The position numbers and the translations under genes are program-made. A DNA stretch of 64,000 nt from an uncultured Paracoccaceae bacterium (lineage in GTDB: Bacteria > Pseudomonadota > Alphaproteobacteria > Rhodobacterales > Rhodobacteraceae): NCBI GenBank assembly GCA_947503965.1, contig CANNFU010000013.1:29970-93969 (forward strand), given 5' to 3'. The notes beneath the pieces are model-generated. The model made no database searches and was not told where the DNA came from. It saw nothing but the letters and a program-made list of their open reading frames with translations. Below are positions 1 through 8,037 of the stretch, in pieces (position 1 is the stretch's first letter; each line of letters starts with the position of its first letter).

Positions 1-32
1 ATCGCTGCCGAGATGCGTTTGAGGTTTTTCAT
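1..32 (-). CDS. Start of a divergent gene running off the left edge (partial)
   Basis: Reading leftward, an ATG at 32 opens MKNLKRISAA and stays open to the edge. A purine-rich Shine-Dalgarno-like run (GGGGAAGGG on the minus strand) lies about 8 bases upstream. The basic start followed by small residues could be the beginning of a signal peptide, but only ten codons are visible. The iron-box-like sites at 74-122 lie just upstream, which would fit an exported iron-uptake protein. That link is inference and the product cannot be named. Confidence 0.4.
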   Translation of the reverse strand, partial: MKNLKRISAA

Positions 33-73
33 CGCAAAGCCCTTCCCCACCAAGTGCTGTCATTCAGCGAGTC

Positions 74-122
74 TTTATGAGAATAGTTCGCAACTGTAAA
101 TAGGAATGATAACCATTCGCAA
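74..122 (-). promoter_or_regulatory. Two tandem Fur/Irr-family-like operator sites
   Basis: On the minus strand, TTGCGAATGGTTATCATTCC (103-122) and TTGCGAACTATTCTCATAAA (74-93) are direct repeats with a 29-base period. The first contains GAATG-N5-CATTC, a partial dyad of the kind seen in iron-responsive boxes. They lie 42-90 bases before the leftward ATG at 32 and about 165 bases before the rightward transporter gene. Assignment to Fur, Irr or Mur is inference. Confidence 0.35.
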
Positions 123-285
123 TAACGCTTTCGCGATCATGCCCAATCGGTAAAGCGCGGCGTCATCGCCCTGTGTTTAGGCAATAGATGACCCGTTGCT
201 GAAAATCGCGCTCTTAACGATTGCAAATCCCTATCGGCATAGGTTTAGTGATCAGTGATTGGGATGAAACCCTGGGGAGATCAGT

Positions 286-1386
286 TTGCTGCAGACAGCC
301 AATGATGCTGCGTTTGTTCAGTTTGAGCGTGTTCAGAAGAGTTACGATGGCGAGACACTGGTCGTCAAAGATCTAAACCTTTCCATGCCAAAAGGTGAGT
401 TTCTGACGATGCTCGGCCCATCAGGCTCGGGTAAGACCACCTGCTTGATGATGTTGGCCGGTTTTGAAACGGCGACACATGGCGAAATCCGCCTTGATGG
501 TGTGTCGATCAACAACATTCCGCCCCATAAGCGTGGCATCGGAATGGTGTTCCAGAACTACGCCCTGTTCCCGCATATGACCGTGGCCGAGAACCTGTCG
601 TTCCCGCTTGAGGTGCGGAAAATGGACAAGGCGACCCGCGAAAAGAAAGTCATGCGCGCCTTGGGCATGGTGCAGATGCAGGATTTTGCCGGACGCCGCC
701 CTGCGCAATTGTCGGGTGGGCAGCAACAGCGCATCGCCCTGTCCCGCGCGCTGGTGTTCGAGCCAGAGTTGGTGTTGATGGATGAACCGCTGGGCGCGCT
801 GGACAAGCAGCTGCGCGAAACCTTGCAGTTTGAGATTACGAACCTCGCCCATGAACTTGGCATTACCGTAGTCTACGTGACCCACGACCAAACCGAGGCG
901 CTTACGATGTCCGACCGCGTGGCTGTTTTCGACGATGGGCGCATTCAGCAACTCGCCCCACCGGACGAGCTTTACGAAGCACCGCAGAACAGCTTCGTTG
1001 CGCAATTCATTGGCGAAAACAACACGCTGGAAGGCGTTGTTCAGGAAATCACCAAAGATAAGTGCATCATTAAACTGGATAGCGGCGATATCATCGATGC
1101 GGTGCCGGTCAATGTCAGCAAGGTGGGCGACCGCACCCAGGTCTCGATCAGGCCGGAACGGGTGGAGTTCGATAAATCACGCCTGCAGCCGGGCGCACAC
1201 ACGCTGAAGGCCGAGGTGTTGGAGTTCATCTATATGGGCGACATTTTCCGGACACGTCTGCGGGTGGCCGGGACCGACGATTTCATTATCAAAACTCGCA
1301 ACGCCCCAGATCAGGTCCGTCTGACACCGGGCAGCCAGATTGAAATCGGCTGGCTTGCAAGGGATTGCCGCGCGCTGGATGCGTAG
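286..1386 (+). CDS. ABC transporter ATP-binding protein, PotA-type
   Basis: 366-residue ATPase of the spermidine/putrescine (PotA) class that powers import by the two permeases at 2931-5436. Visible motifs: Walker A GPSGSGKT (44-51), Q-loop at about 90, signature LSGGQ (142-146), Walker B LVLMDEP (162-168), H-loop VTHDQTEA near 200, and a C-terminal TOBE-like region from about 280. The start is a TTG at 286 preceded by GGGGAG; no in-frame ATG lies nearby. It is first in an operon with the binding protein, a DUF1330 gene and two permeases. Polyamine or a related cation is the likely substrate class, but the substrate cannot be read from sequence. Confidence 0.9.
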   Translation: MLQTANDAAFVQFERVQKSYDGETLVVKDLNLSMPKGEFLTMLGPSGSGKTTCLMMLAGFETATHGEIRLDGVSINNIPPHKRGIGMVFQNYALFPHMTVAENLSFPLEVRKMDKATREKKVMRALGMVQMQDFAGRRPAQLSGGQQQRIALSRALVFEPELVLMDEPLGALDKQLRETLQFEITNLAHELGITVVYVTHDQTEALTMSDRVAVFDDGRIQQLAPPDELYEAPQNSFVAQFIGENNTLEGVVQEITKDKCIIKLDSGDIIDAVPVNVSKVGDRTQVSIRPERVEFDKSRLQPGAHTLKAEVLEFIYMGDIFRTRLRVAGTDDFIIKTRNAPDQVRLTPGSQIEIGWLARDCRALDA

Positions 1387-1400
1387 CGGCTGACTAAGAG

Positions 1401-1423
1401 GCTGCCATCGCCCGGCGGGCAGC
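1401..1423 (+). other. Intercistronic hairpin before the binding-protein gene
   Basis: GCTGCC (1401-1406) pairs with GGCAGC (1418-1423) around a GC-rich loop, between the ATPase gene and the binding-protein gene. No T-tract follows, so it is more likely an mRNA-stability or processing element than a terminator. Confidence 0.4.
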
Positions 1424-1462
1424 GCTCAATGAATGAACCGGGCAACCAAACGGGAGAAAACA

Positions 1463-2575
1463 ATGAAATTCACCAAAACACTGATGGCAACAACGGCATT
1501 GACGGTCGCAAGCACGGCCGCCATCGCCGATGGCCATATGGCCAACGAAATGACAATCGTGAGCTGGGGCGGTGCCTATTCCGCATCACAGCAGGCCGCC
1601 TATCACGACCCCTACATGGAAATGACAGGGGTGACGATCATCAACGATGAAAGCTCGTCCGAGGCCGTGGCCAAGCTGCGTGCCATGAATGAGGCAGGCA
1701 ACATCACCTGGGACCTTGTGGATGTGGAAGCTGCAGACGCAATCCGGCTCTGCGATGAAGGGCTGGCGATGGAAATCGACGCTGATGAAATCCTCGCCCC
1801 CGGCGATGATGGCTCATCCGCTTCGGACGATTTCGGCGATATGCTGGTGTCGGACTGCTTCATCCCGCAGATCGTCTTTTCGACCACGTTCGGCTATCGC
1901 ACCGACATGGTGCCAGAAGGCGTTGAGCCGCCAACGGGTGCCTGTGACGTGTTCGACCTGGAAACCTATCCCGGCAAGCGCGCGCTGAACCGCAATCCGA
2001 TTGCGAACATGGAATGGGCGCTCTTGTGTGATGGGGTGGCTTACGAAGACGTGTATGACATGCTCGAAACTGACGAAGGTCAGGCACAAGCCTTCGCCAA
2101 ACTGGACGTGATCAAGGACGAAACGATCTGGTGGACAGCCGGGGCCGAAACACCTCAGCTTCTGGCCGATGGTGAGATTTTCATGGGCTCGACCTATAAC
2201 GGCCGCCTTTTCAGCGTGATCGCCGAACAGGGTCAGCCCGTGGGCATGGCCTGGGAATGGCAGATGTTCGATCTGGATGGCTGGGTTATCCCAACCGGAT
2301 TGTCAGAGGAACGTCTCGCACGTGTGCTGGATTACGTCCGCTTTGCAACAGACACGCAGCGTCTGGCAGATCAGGCAAAATACATCTCGTATGGCCCCGC
2401 CCGCGCATCTTCGGCCCCGCTGGTCAGCACGCATGCCACGCTGGGTATCGACATGGCGCCACATATGCCAACTGATCCGAACAACGCCGAGAACACATTC
2501 GTCAACAACTACGAATGGTGGGCGGATTATCGGGATGATCTGGACGCCAAGTTCCAAAGCTGGCTGGCACAGTAA
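1463..2575 (+). CDS. Periplasmic substrate-binding protein, PotD-like
   Basis: 370-residue periplasmic binding protein delivering substrate to the PotB/PotC-like permeases. The start chosen is the ATG at 1463, with GGGAG 7 bases before it; it gives a clean signal peptide (MKFTKTLMATTALTVAST, cleavage after about residue 22). An upstream in-frame ATG at 1433 lacks a ribosome site and would spoil the signal. The mature protein opens with a strand typical of PotD-like proteins (TIVSWGGAYSASQQ). It sits between its ATPase and a DUF1330 gene and is followed by a hairpin (2591-2614) that may raise its expression relative to the permeases. Ligand unknown. Confidence 0.88.
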   Translation: MKFTKTLMATTALTVASTAAIADGHMANEMTIVSWGGAYSASQQAAYHDPYMEMTGVTIINDESSSEAVAKLRAMNEAGNITWDLVDVEAADAIRLCDEGLAMEIDADEILAPGDDGSSASDDFGDMLVSDCFIPQIVFSTTFGYRTDMVPEGVEPPTGACDVFDLETYPGKRALNRNPIANMEWALLCDGVAYEDVYDMLETDEGQAQAFAKLDVIKDETIWWTAGAETPQLLADGEIFMGSTYNGRLFSVIAEQGQPVGMAWEWQMFDLDGWVIPTGLSEERLARVLDYVRFATDTQRLADQAKYISYGPARASSAPLVSTHATLGIDMAPHMPTDPNNAENTFVNNYEWWADYRDDLDAKFQSWLAQ

Positions 2576-2590
2576 CCAGCTTTCAACACA

Positions 2591-2614
2591 GCAAGGCGGG
2601 TCAGCCCGCTTTGC
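2591..2614 (+). other. 10-bp hairpin after the PotD-like gene
   Basis: GCAAGGCGGG and CCCGCTTTGC form a 10-bp stem (one G-T pair) closed by a TCAG tetraloop, 16 bases after the stop codon. No T-run follows. The position fits an mRNA-stabilising or processing hairpin that favours the binding-protein message. The same arrangement occurs after the binding-protein genes at 14330 and 45223. Confidence 0.6.
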
Positions 2615-2637
2615 ACCTTCAAGATCGAAAGCGCACC

Positions 2638-2925
2638 ATGCCCAAAGGTTACATCATCGGCCATATCACCGTGAACAATCCTGAAGCCTATCAGGAATAC
2701 ATTGCCCGCGACACGCCAATGATCACAGCACATGGCGGCAGGCCGATTGTGCGTGGTGGCGTATCCGAAAATGCCGAAGGCCCGGATTTTGCCCGACATG
2801 TTGTTTTTGAATTTCCCGATTTCGAAAGCGCCAAGGCGCTGTACTACAGCCCGGAATACCAAGAAGTCGCACGCATCCGTCGCGAAAACGCGACAAGCAT
2901 GATCGTCCTTGTCGAAGGGGTGTAG
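2638..2925 (+). CDS. DUF1330 domain protein
   Basis: 95-residue small protein of the DUF1330 family (ferredoxin-like alpha/beta-barrel fold). The start MPKGYIIGHITVNNPEAY and the GGRPIVRGG and FPDFESAKALYYSPEYQ motifs are typical. A TTG nine codons upstream is possible, but the ATG at 2638 matches the family start. The gene lies inside the transporter operon, 13 bases upstream of the permease gene's start. Biochemical function of the family is poorly known; a role in handling the imported substrate is inference. Confidence 0.85.
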   Translation: MPKGYIIGHITVNNPEAYQEYIARDTPMITAHGGRPIVRGGVSENAEGPDFARHVVFEFPDFESAKALYYSPEYQEVARIRRENATSMIVLVEGV

Positions 2926-2930
2926 GCGCG

Positions 2931-4544
2931 ATGGCCGAACAGATGCTCGCCGCTGATGGTCGCCCGCTTAAGGCCAGTTTGAACAGGGCGCTGCGTCGCC
3001 AGAAGATGCGCGCGCTGTTGCTGATTGCGCCGCTGCTTTTGTTCATCATGCTGACCTTCATCATCCCCATCGGGCAGATGTTGTTCCGGTCGGTTGAAAA
3101 CCAGATTGTCGGCGATACGATCCCGCGCACTGTTGACGCGATTGCTGCGTGGGAAGCAGATAGCGGACAAGCCCCGTCAGAAGAAGTTTTCGTGGCTCTG
3201 GCCAAGGACCTGATGATCGCGGTTGAGGAAAAGAACCACACCCGCCTTGGCAGCCGTTTGAACTATGAAACCTCGGGCATTTCATCACTGTTCCGCAAAT
3301 CAGGCCGCAGCGTTGATGATATCGGCGAGGTTTACGCCGATCAGTTCATCGCTTTGGATCCTGCCTGGGAAGACCCGGCAACTTGGATCACCCTGTTGGC
3401 AGACCCTGACTGGATTACGCGGCAGGCGGAATGGAACGATGACGGGCCAGAGCCAGCATTTGAACTTTCTGATACTGCGGCAGAGATACTTCCAAAAACC
3501 GCGGAAATTTATGCCGACTTTGCGTCGGTCATTCGCGAGGTCGACAATGACAGCCCTGTCGACGAAGAGCCATGGAACGTGGTCTACCTTGCCTTGCATG
3601 AAGATCTGATCGCAAATCCCGGCCTACAGATCGCAGGACCACTTGCCGGCCTCTTATCGCAAACGGCAACGCAAGCGCAGGGTTTTGAGCGCGAAGACGT
3701 GCGCGCGGCATTTGAAGATATCGACGAAGACTGGCTGGATGTGGATGTCTGGCAAACCATCCAGACCTATAGCCCTGCCTTTACGTCGGGGTACTTCCTG
3801 AATGCCGTAGACCTGCAAAAAACACCCGACGGCCCCGAATGGCAGCCCGAGAATGAACAGATTTATCTCACCCTGTTCTGGCGCACGCTGGTCATGTCGC
3901 TGACGATCACGGTGTCCTGTATCCTGCTGGGCTATCCGGTGGCGTGGATGCTGGCGAACCTGCCTTCGCGCAAGGCAAACCTGTTGATGATTCTGGTGCT
4001 CTTGCCGTTCTGGACCTCGCTTCTGGTGCGCACATCGGCCTGGAAGGTGCTGTTGCAGCAACAGGGTGTGATCAATGACACGCTGGTCTGGATCGGCCTG
4101 GTGACCGATGACAATCGACTTGCGTTGATCAACAATGCCACAGGCACGATCATCGCCATGACCCATATCCTTTTACCCTTCATGATCCTGCCGCTTTATT
4201 CAGTAATGAAAACGATCCCGCCCAGCTATCTGCGCGCGGCCAAATCGCTGGGGGCGACGAACTGGACCGCCTTCTGGCGGGTCTATTTCCCGCAAAGCGT
4301 GCCGGGCATCGGGGCGGGGTCCATCCTCGTCTTCATCCTGGCCATCGGATACTACATCACACCCGAAATCGTCGGCGGCACCAAGGGTGTCTTTATCTCC
4401 AACCGGATCGCCTATCACATCTCGACCTCGCTCAATTGGGGTTTGGCGGCGGCGCTGGGGGCGATCCTGCTGGCGGTCGTGCTGATCCTTTACTGGGCCT
4501 ATGACCGGATCGTCGGCATCGACAATGTGAAGCTGGGGGGCTGA
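2931..4544 (+). CDS. ABC transporter permease, PotB-like, with large periplasmic insertion
   Basis: 537-residue inner-membrane permease; PotB relatives are usually near 300 residues. The first membrane segment is at about 27-47. A soluble, acidic, Trp-containing stretch of roughly 260 residues follows (about 50-310). The normal permease core then begins at LFWRTLVMSLTITVSCILLG, with further membrane segments and the EAA-like loop (SYLRAAKSLGATNWTAFWRVYFP). The insertion should face the periplasm. No frameshift is visible and codon use appears continuous. It is 4 bases from the partner permease gene and forms the channel with it. Confidence 0.87.
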   Translation: MAEQMLAADGRPLKASLNRALRRQKMRALLLIAPLLLFIMLTFIIPIGQMLFRSVENQIVGDTIPRTVDAIAAWEADSGQAPSEEVFVALAKDLMIAVEEKNHTRLGSRLNYETSGISSLFRKSGRSVDDIGEVYADQFIALDPAWEDPATWITLLADPDWITRQAEWNDDGPEPAFELSDTAAEILPKTAEIYADFASVIREVDNDSPVDEEPWNVVYLALHEDLIANPGLQIAGPLAGLLSQTATQAQGFEREDVRAAFEDIDEDWLDVDVWQTIQTYSPAFTSGYFLNAVDLQKTPDGPEWQPENEQIYLTLFWRTLVMSLTITVSCILLGYPVAWMLANLPSRKANLLMILVLLPFWTSLLVRTSAWKVLLQQQGVINDTLVWIGLVTDDNRLALINNATGTIIAMTHILLPFMILPLYSVMKTIPPSYLRAAKSLGATNWTAFWRVYFPQSVPGIGAGSILVFILAIGYYITPEIVGGTKGVFISNRIAYHISTSLNWGLAAALGAILLAVVLILYWAYDRIVGIDNVKLGG

Positions 4545-4548
4545 GGAT

Positions 4549-5436
4549 ATGAGCGCACTTCCACCTTATGCCACCACCGGACAACGGGTCTGGCATTACA
4601 GTTTCCGGGTGATCGTCGGGCTGATCCTGTTCTTCCTGATCGCCCCGATCATCATCATCATTCCGCTGTCGTTCAACGCGCAGGATTTCTTCACCTTCAC
4701 GCCCGAGATGCTGGCGCTGAACCCTGAAGGGTACTCGCTGAAGCATTATCGCGACTTCTTTACCAATCAGGACTGGATTAGACCGCTGCAGAATTCGCTG
4801 ATCATCGCTCCTTTTGCGACGATCATCTCGGTATCATTGGGGACGCTGGCAGCTATCGGACTGTCGCAATCCCATGTCCCCTTCCGGCGCGGGATCATGG
4901 CAATTCTGATTTCGCCCATGATTGTCCCGCTGATCATCTCGGCCACCGGCATGTTCTTTTTCTACAGCCAGATGGGGCTGTGGATGGAGGATAATCTGGG
5001 CATGTCGAAATCCCTTACCGGGTACATCAAGGTGATCCTCGCCCATGCGGCCCTGGGCATCCCGTTCGTGATCATCACCGTCACGGCAACGCTGGTAGGC
5101 TTCGACCGCTCACTGACACGCGCGGCGGCGAATATGGGGGCCACGCCTACGGTCACCTTCTTTCGCATCCAGATGCCGCTGATCCTGCCCGGCGTGATCT
5201 CCGGCGGGCTGTTTGCGTTCATCACGTCGTTTGACGAAGTCGTTGTGGTCCTGTTCGTCGGTGCGGCTGCGCAAAAGACATTGCCCTGGCAGATGTTCAC
5301 CGGCCTGCGCGAGCAGATCAGCCCGACGATTCTGGCGGCAGCGACCGTGTTGGTGGCGATCTCTATTGTCCTGCTGGCCACCGTGGAGCTATTGCGCCGT
5401 CGGTCAGAGCGGTTGCGGGGCATGTCCCCGAGCTAA
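4549..5436 (+). CDS. ABC transporter permease, PotC-like
   Basis: 295-residue inner-membrane permease with six predicted membrane segments, beginning at about residue 20. The EAA loop (RAAANMGATPTVTFFRIQMPLILPG) contacts the ATPase. GAGGAT lies before the ATG. It is the last gene of the operon that starts at 286. Its stop codon (TAA, 5434-5436) shares bases with the stop of the convergent AEC gene, so there is no intergenic terminator. Unlike its partner it is of ordinary family length. Confidence 0.9.
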   Translation: MSALPPYATTGQRVWHYSFRVIVGLILFFLIAPIIIIIPLSFNAQDFFTFTPEMLALNPEGYSLKHYRDFFTNQDWIRPLQNSLIIAPFATIISVSLGTLAAIGLSQSHVPFRRGIMAILISPMIVPLIISATGMFFFYSQMGLWMEDNLGMSKSLTGYIKVILAHAALGIPFVIITVTATLVGFDRSLTRAAANMGATPTVTFFRIQMPLILPGVISGGLFAFITSFDEVVVVLFVGAAAQKTLPWQMFTGLREQISPTILAAATVLVAISIVLLATVELLRRRSERLRGMSPS

Positions 5437-6362
5437 GGCAGTATCGCCAACCACAGCCAGACCGTGAAAATCGAAATCCCCGTGCTGATCAGCACCGCCG
5501 ATGCCGCCACGCGGCGCGCGGCACCGTACATGTTGGCGAAGACATAAGCATTGATGCCCGGCGCCATCGCCGCCGTCAGCATGGCCGAGCGTGTCGCCTC
5601 AACCGACAGCGCGTTCACATCCGCCAGCACCCAGACAATCGCCGGATGCAGGATGAGTGATACCGCCACGACAAACAGGATCGTTCGCATATCTCCCTCT
5701 GGCCGGTAGCGGTAAAGCACCCCACCCAGACCAAACAAAGCGGCTGGCAACGCAGCCTGCACCATCAGGTCCAGCGCATCCGTCATGACCCCCGGCACGG
5801 GGGTATTGCCCAGGTTGACGATGAAACCCAGCGTGATGCCCAAGATCAGCGCATTGCGGAACATCGCGCTCAGGACCTTGCCCGGCAGCACCGCAATACT
5901 GCCGCCACGGTTACGGACAATTTCCATCGCCGTGATCCCGACAGCGTAGCAAAAGGGCGAGTGGATCGCGATGATCGCATAATTGGCTTCCAGCGCTGAA
6001 GGGCCATAGGCCCGTTCCGTGATCGGCAGACCCAGCAACAAAGAGTTCGAAAACAGACAGCAGAACCCGATGGCGATGCTGTCCTCCCACCCGCGTCCAA
6101 AGAGGTATCGCGCGCCGATGACACCTGTCAGGAAACCCGCCAATGCGCCAACGTAGAAACCGCCCAGCAAGGCCAGATCAAAATTCTGCTCCAGATCGAG
6201 CGTTGAAATCGCGCGGAAGAGCAGACAGGGGATCGCAAAATTCTGGGTGAATTTCATCAGCCCGTCGACGCCCGCATCGCTGAAATAGCCCTGCCAGACC
6301 GCAAGATAGCCAAAGCCGATCACAAGGAAAACCGGCAGGATGACGTCGATCAATGCAGCCAT
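5433..6362 (-). CDS. AEC-family (auxin efflux carrier-like) transporter
   Basis: 309-residue polytopic membrane protein of the AEC family. The N-terminal hydrophobic segment ALIDVILPVFLVIGFGYLAV is followed by about eight to ten segments in two halves, with a conserved late region (AMAPGINAYVFANMYG). The ATG at 6362 was chosen over one ten codons upstream because it starts right at the first membrane segment. Family members export or import small organic acids and other anions; the substrate is unknown. It converges on the ABC importer operon, sharing stop-codon bases. Confidence 0.85.
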   Translation of the reverse strand: MAALIDVILPVFLVIGFGYLAVWQGYFSDAGVDGLMKFTQNFAIPCLLFRAISTLDLEQNFDLALLGGFYVGALAGFLTGVIGARYLFGRGWEDSIAIGFCCLFSNSLLLGLPITERAYGPSALEANYAIIAIHSPFCYAVGITAMEIVRNRGGSIAVLPGKVLSAMFRNALILGITLGFIVNLGNTPVPGVMTDALDLMVQAALPAALFGLGGVLYRYRPEGDMRTILFVVAVSLILHPAIVWVLADVNALSVEATRSAMLTAAMAPGINAYVFANMYGAARRVAASAVLISTGISIFTVWLWLAILP

Positions 6363-6403
6363 TAGTGATCCAAAGGCGCGGTTGCGCCGCACGATATTTT
6401 AGT

Positions 6404-6438
6404 GTGCCTCCGGCGGCGGTATTTGGGAACAAAAGAAG
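6404..6438 (-). repeat. Short intergenic element abutting the metallo-hydrolase stop codon
   Basis: Read on the minus strand, the sequence starts CTTCTTTTGTTCCCAAATAC immediately after the TGA stop and ends in a small GC hairpin (GCCGCCGGAGGC). From memory, similar 3'-flanking sequences recur in Rhodobacteraceae genomes; this cannot be verified from one copy. It may be a 3'-end or termination motif. Confidence 0.3.
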
Positions 6439-7242
6439 TCAATCGACACCGAATGTCAGCGTGAGACCGTCATAGGCCGGTTGAATATGATCCGGCGTTT
6501 CAGCGGCAACAGTCGCATAGTCCAGATCGTTGTGCATGTTGGTCAGGATCGCCTGTTTCGGCTGCGCCTTTTCGATCCACTCAAGCGTATTCGACAAATG
6601 CGAGTGTGTCGGGTGCGGGTCGCGCCGCAAGGCATCCACGATCCAGCATTCCAAGCCCTTCAGGTGCGGCCACACATCATCGGGAATTGACGACACATCG
6701 GGCAGATAAGCCACATCGTTTACCCGGAAACCCAGTGCCTCGATAGAGCCGTGTTCTACCTCGAGCGGTGTCAAGACGATCTGTCCCCCTGCCCCGTCGA
6801 TGACGATATCGCCGTCAATGGCGTTCAGTTCGCAAATCGGCGGATAGGCTGATCCTTTCGGTTGCACGAAGGCGTAGCCGAAGCGGCCCAGCAGATCATT
6901 TGATGTATCACCATCCGCCCAGACCTGCAGGCGCTGGCGCATATTGAACACGATCATGCGCAAGTCATCCAGACCATGCACATGGTCCGCATGGGAATGG
7001 GTGTAAACGACCGCATCAAGCGTGCCCACACCGGCATCCAGCAGCTGGCTACGCATATCAGGGCTGGTGTCGATCAAGACACGGGTGATCCCCTTTGCGC
7101 CCGTGCGTGTAATCAGCAGCGAACAGCGGCGGCGGATATTCTTGGGGTTGTTCGGGTCACACGCCCCCCACAGCCCCCCCAAACGGGGCACGCCGCCAGA
7201 AGAGCCGCAGCCAAGGATGGTAAAGGCAATCTGGTCGCTCAT
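6439..7242 (-). CDS. PhnP-like MBL-fold metallo-hydrolase
   Basis: 267-residue metallo-beta-lactamase-fold hydrolase similar to PhnP/phosphoribosyl cyclic phosphodiesterases. The N-terminus FTILGCGSSGGVPRLGG and the metal motif THSHADHVHGLDD (HxHxDH) are clear; a later HSHLSNT contributes a further metal ligand. It is the last gene of the leftward operon starting at 11920, with its ATG overlapping the tatD stop (ATGA). No phn genes are near, so a C-P lyase role is not supported; a nuclease or phosphodiesterase role is the general family expectation. Confidence 0.85.
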   Translation of the reverse strand: MSDQIAFTILGCGSSGGVPRLGGLWGACDPNNPKNIRRRCSLLITRTGAKGITRVLIDTSPDMRSQLLDAGVGTLDAVVYTHSHADHVHGLDDLRMIVFNMRQRLQVWADGDTSNDLLGRFGYAFVQPKGSAYPPICELNAIDGDIVIDGAGGQIVLTPLEVEHGSIEALGFRVNDVAYLPDVSSIPDDVWPHLKGLECWIVDALRRDPHPTHSHLSNTLEWIEKAQPKQAILTNMHNDLDYATVAAETPDHIQPAYDGLTLTFGVD

Positions 7243-8027
7243 GCAGCGGCCTTCCAGAACAGGCGGTCGAAATTTGCCGTGGTTTGGGCGGCGAAATCTT
7301 CGTAGCTGATGCCGAACAGCCCTGCCCCCACCTTGGCCGTGTGGGCGGTGAAGGCCGGTTCGTTACGTTTGCCACGATGGGGCGGCGGGGCAAGAAAGGG
7401 GCTGTCGGTTTCCACCAGCACCCGGTCCAGCGGGGCCCCTGCAAAGATATCGCGCAGCTCTTGCGATTTCGGGAATGCGGCAATGCCTGACATCGACAGA
7501 TAAAAGCCCAGATCAAGCGCTGCTTCGGCCAATGCCGCACTGCTGGAAAAGCAATGCATGACGCAGGTAAAAGCGCCGCTCGCGTATTCCTCTTGCAGTA
7601 TCCGCGCCATATCATCGTCAGCGGCGCGCGCGTGAACGATCAGTGGCAATTTGGTTTCGCGCGCGGCGGCGATGTGAATGCGCAGCGATTGCTGCTGCGC
7701 CTGCGCGGTGTCAGATGTGTAGTGGTAATCCAGCCCCGTCTCACCAATCCCCACAAATTTCGGATGGTCCGCCAGGCGGATGAGGTCGTCGACTTGTGCC
7801 ATCGGCTCGTCCGCGACGCTCATCGGATGGGTGCCAGCGGCGTAAAACACGGGATCATGCGCCTCTGCGATCGCACGCACCTGCGGTTCCAGCCGCAGTT
7901 TGGTGCAGATCGTCACCATCCGTTCCACACCGGCATCCAGCGCGCGCTGCACGACGGCTGGCCGTTCCGCATCGAAATCGGGAAAATCCAGATGACAATG
8001 GCTGTCAACGATGGTGGCTTGGGTCAT
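7239..8027 (-). CDS. tatD: TatD-family deoxyribonuclease
   Basis: 262-residue TIM-barrel metal-dependent hydrolase of the TatD/YcfH family (3'-5' exonuclease-type DNases). Motifs: DSHCHLDFPDF at the N-terminus (HxH), GIGETGLDYHY in the middle (catalytic Glu), LIVHARAADDD, VMHCFSS and LVETDSPFLAPPP near the end. The ATG at 8027 was chosen; a GTG further up would overlap holB. The gene overlaps its downstream neighbour by 4 bases. The holB-tatD-MBL order is common in proteobacteria. Confidence 0.92.
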   Translation of the reverse strand: MTQATIVDSHCHLDFPDFDAERPAVVQRALDAGVERMVTICTKLRLEPQVRAIAEAHDPVFYAAGTHPMSVADEPMAQVDDLIRLADHPKFVGIGETGLDYHYTSDTAQAQQQSLRIHIAAARETKLPLIVHARAADDDMARILQEEYASGAFTCVMHCFSSSAALAEAALDLGFYLSMSGIAAFPKSQELRDIFAGAPLDRVLVETDSPFLAPPPHRGKRNEPAFTAHTAKVGAGLFGISYEDFAAQTTANFDRLFWKAAA

Positions 8028-8037
8028 GGGGCCGCTT

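Noticed and set aside
2931..4544. Insertion in the PotB-like permease as a frameshifted stretch
   Set aside because: The frame is open throughout and codon bias and composition look like those of neighbouring genes.
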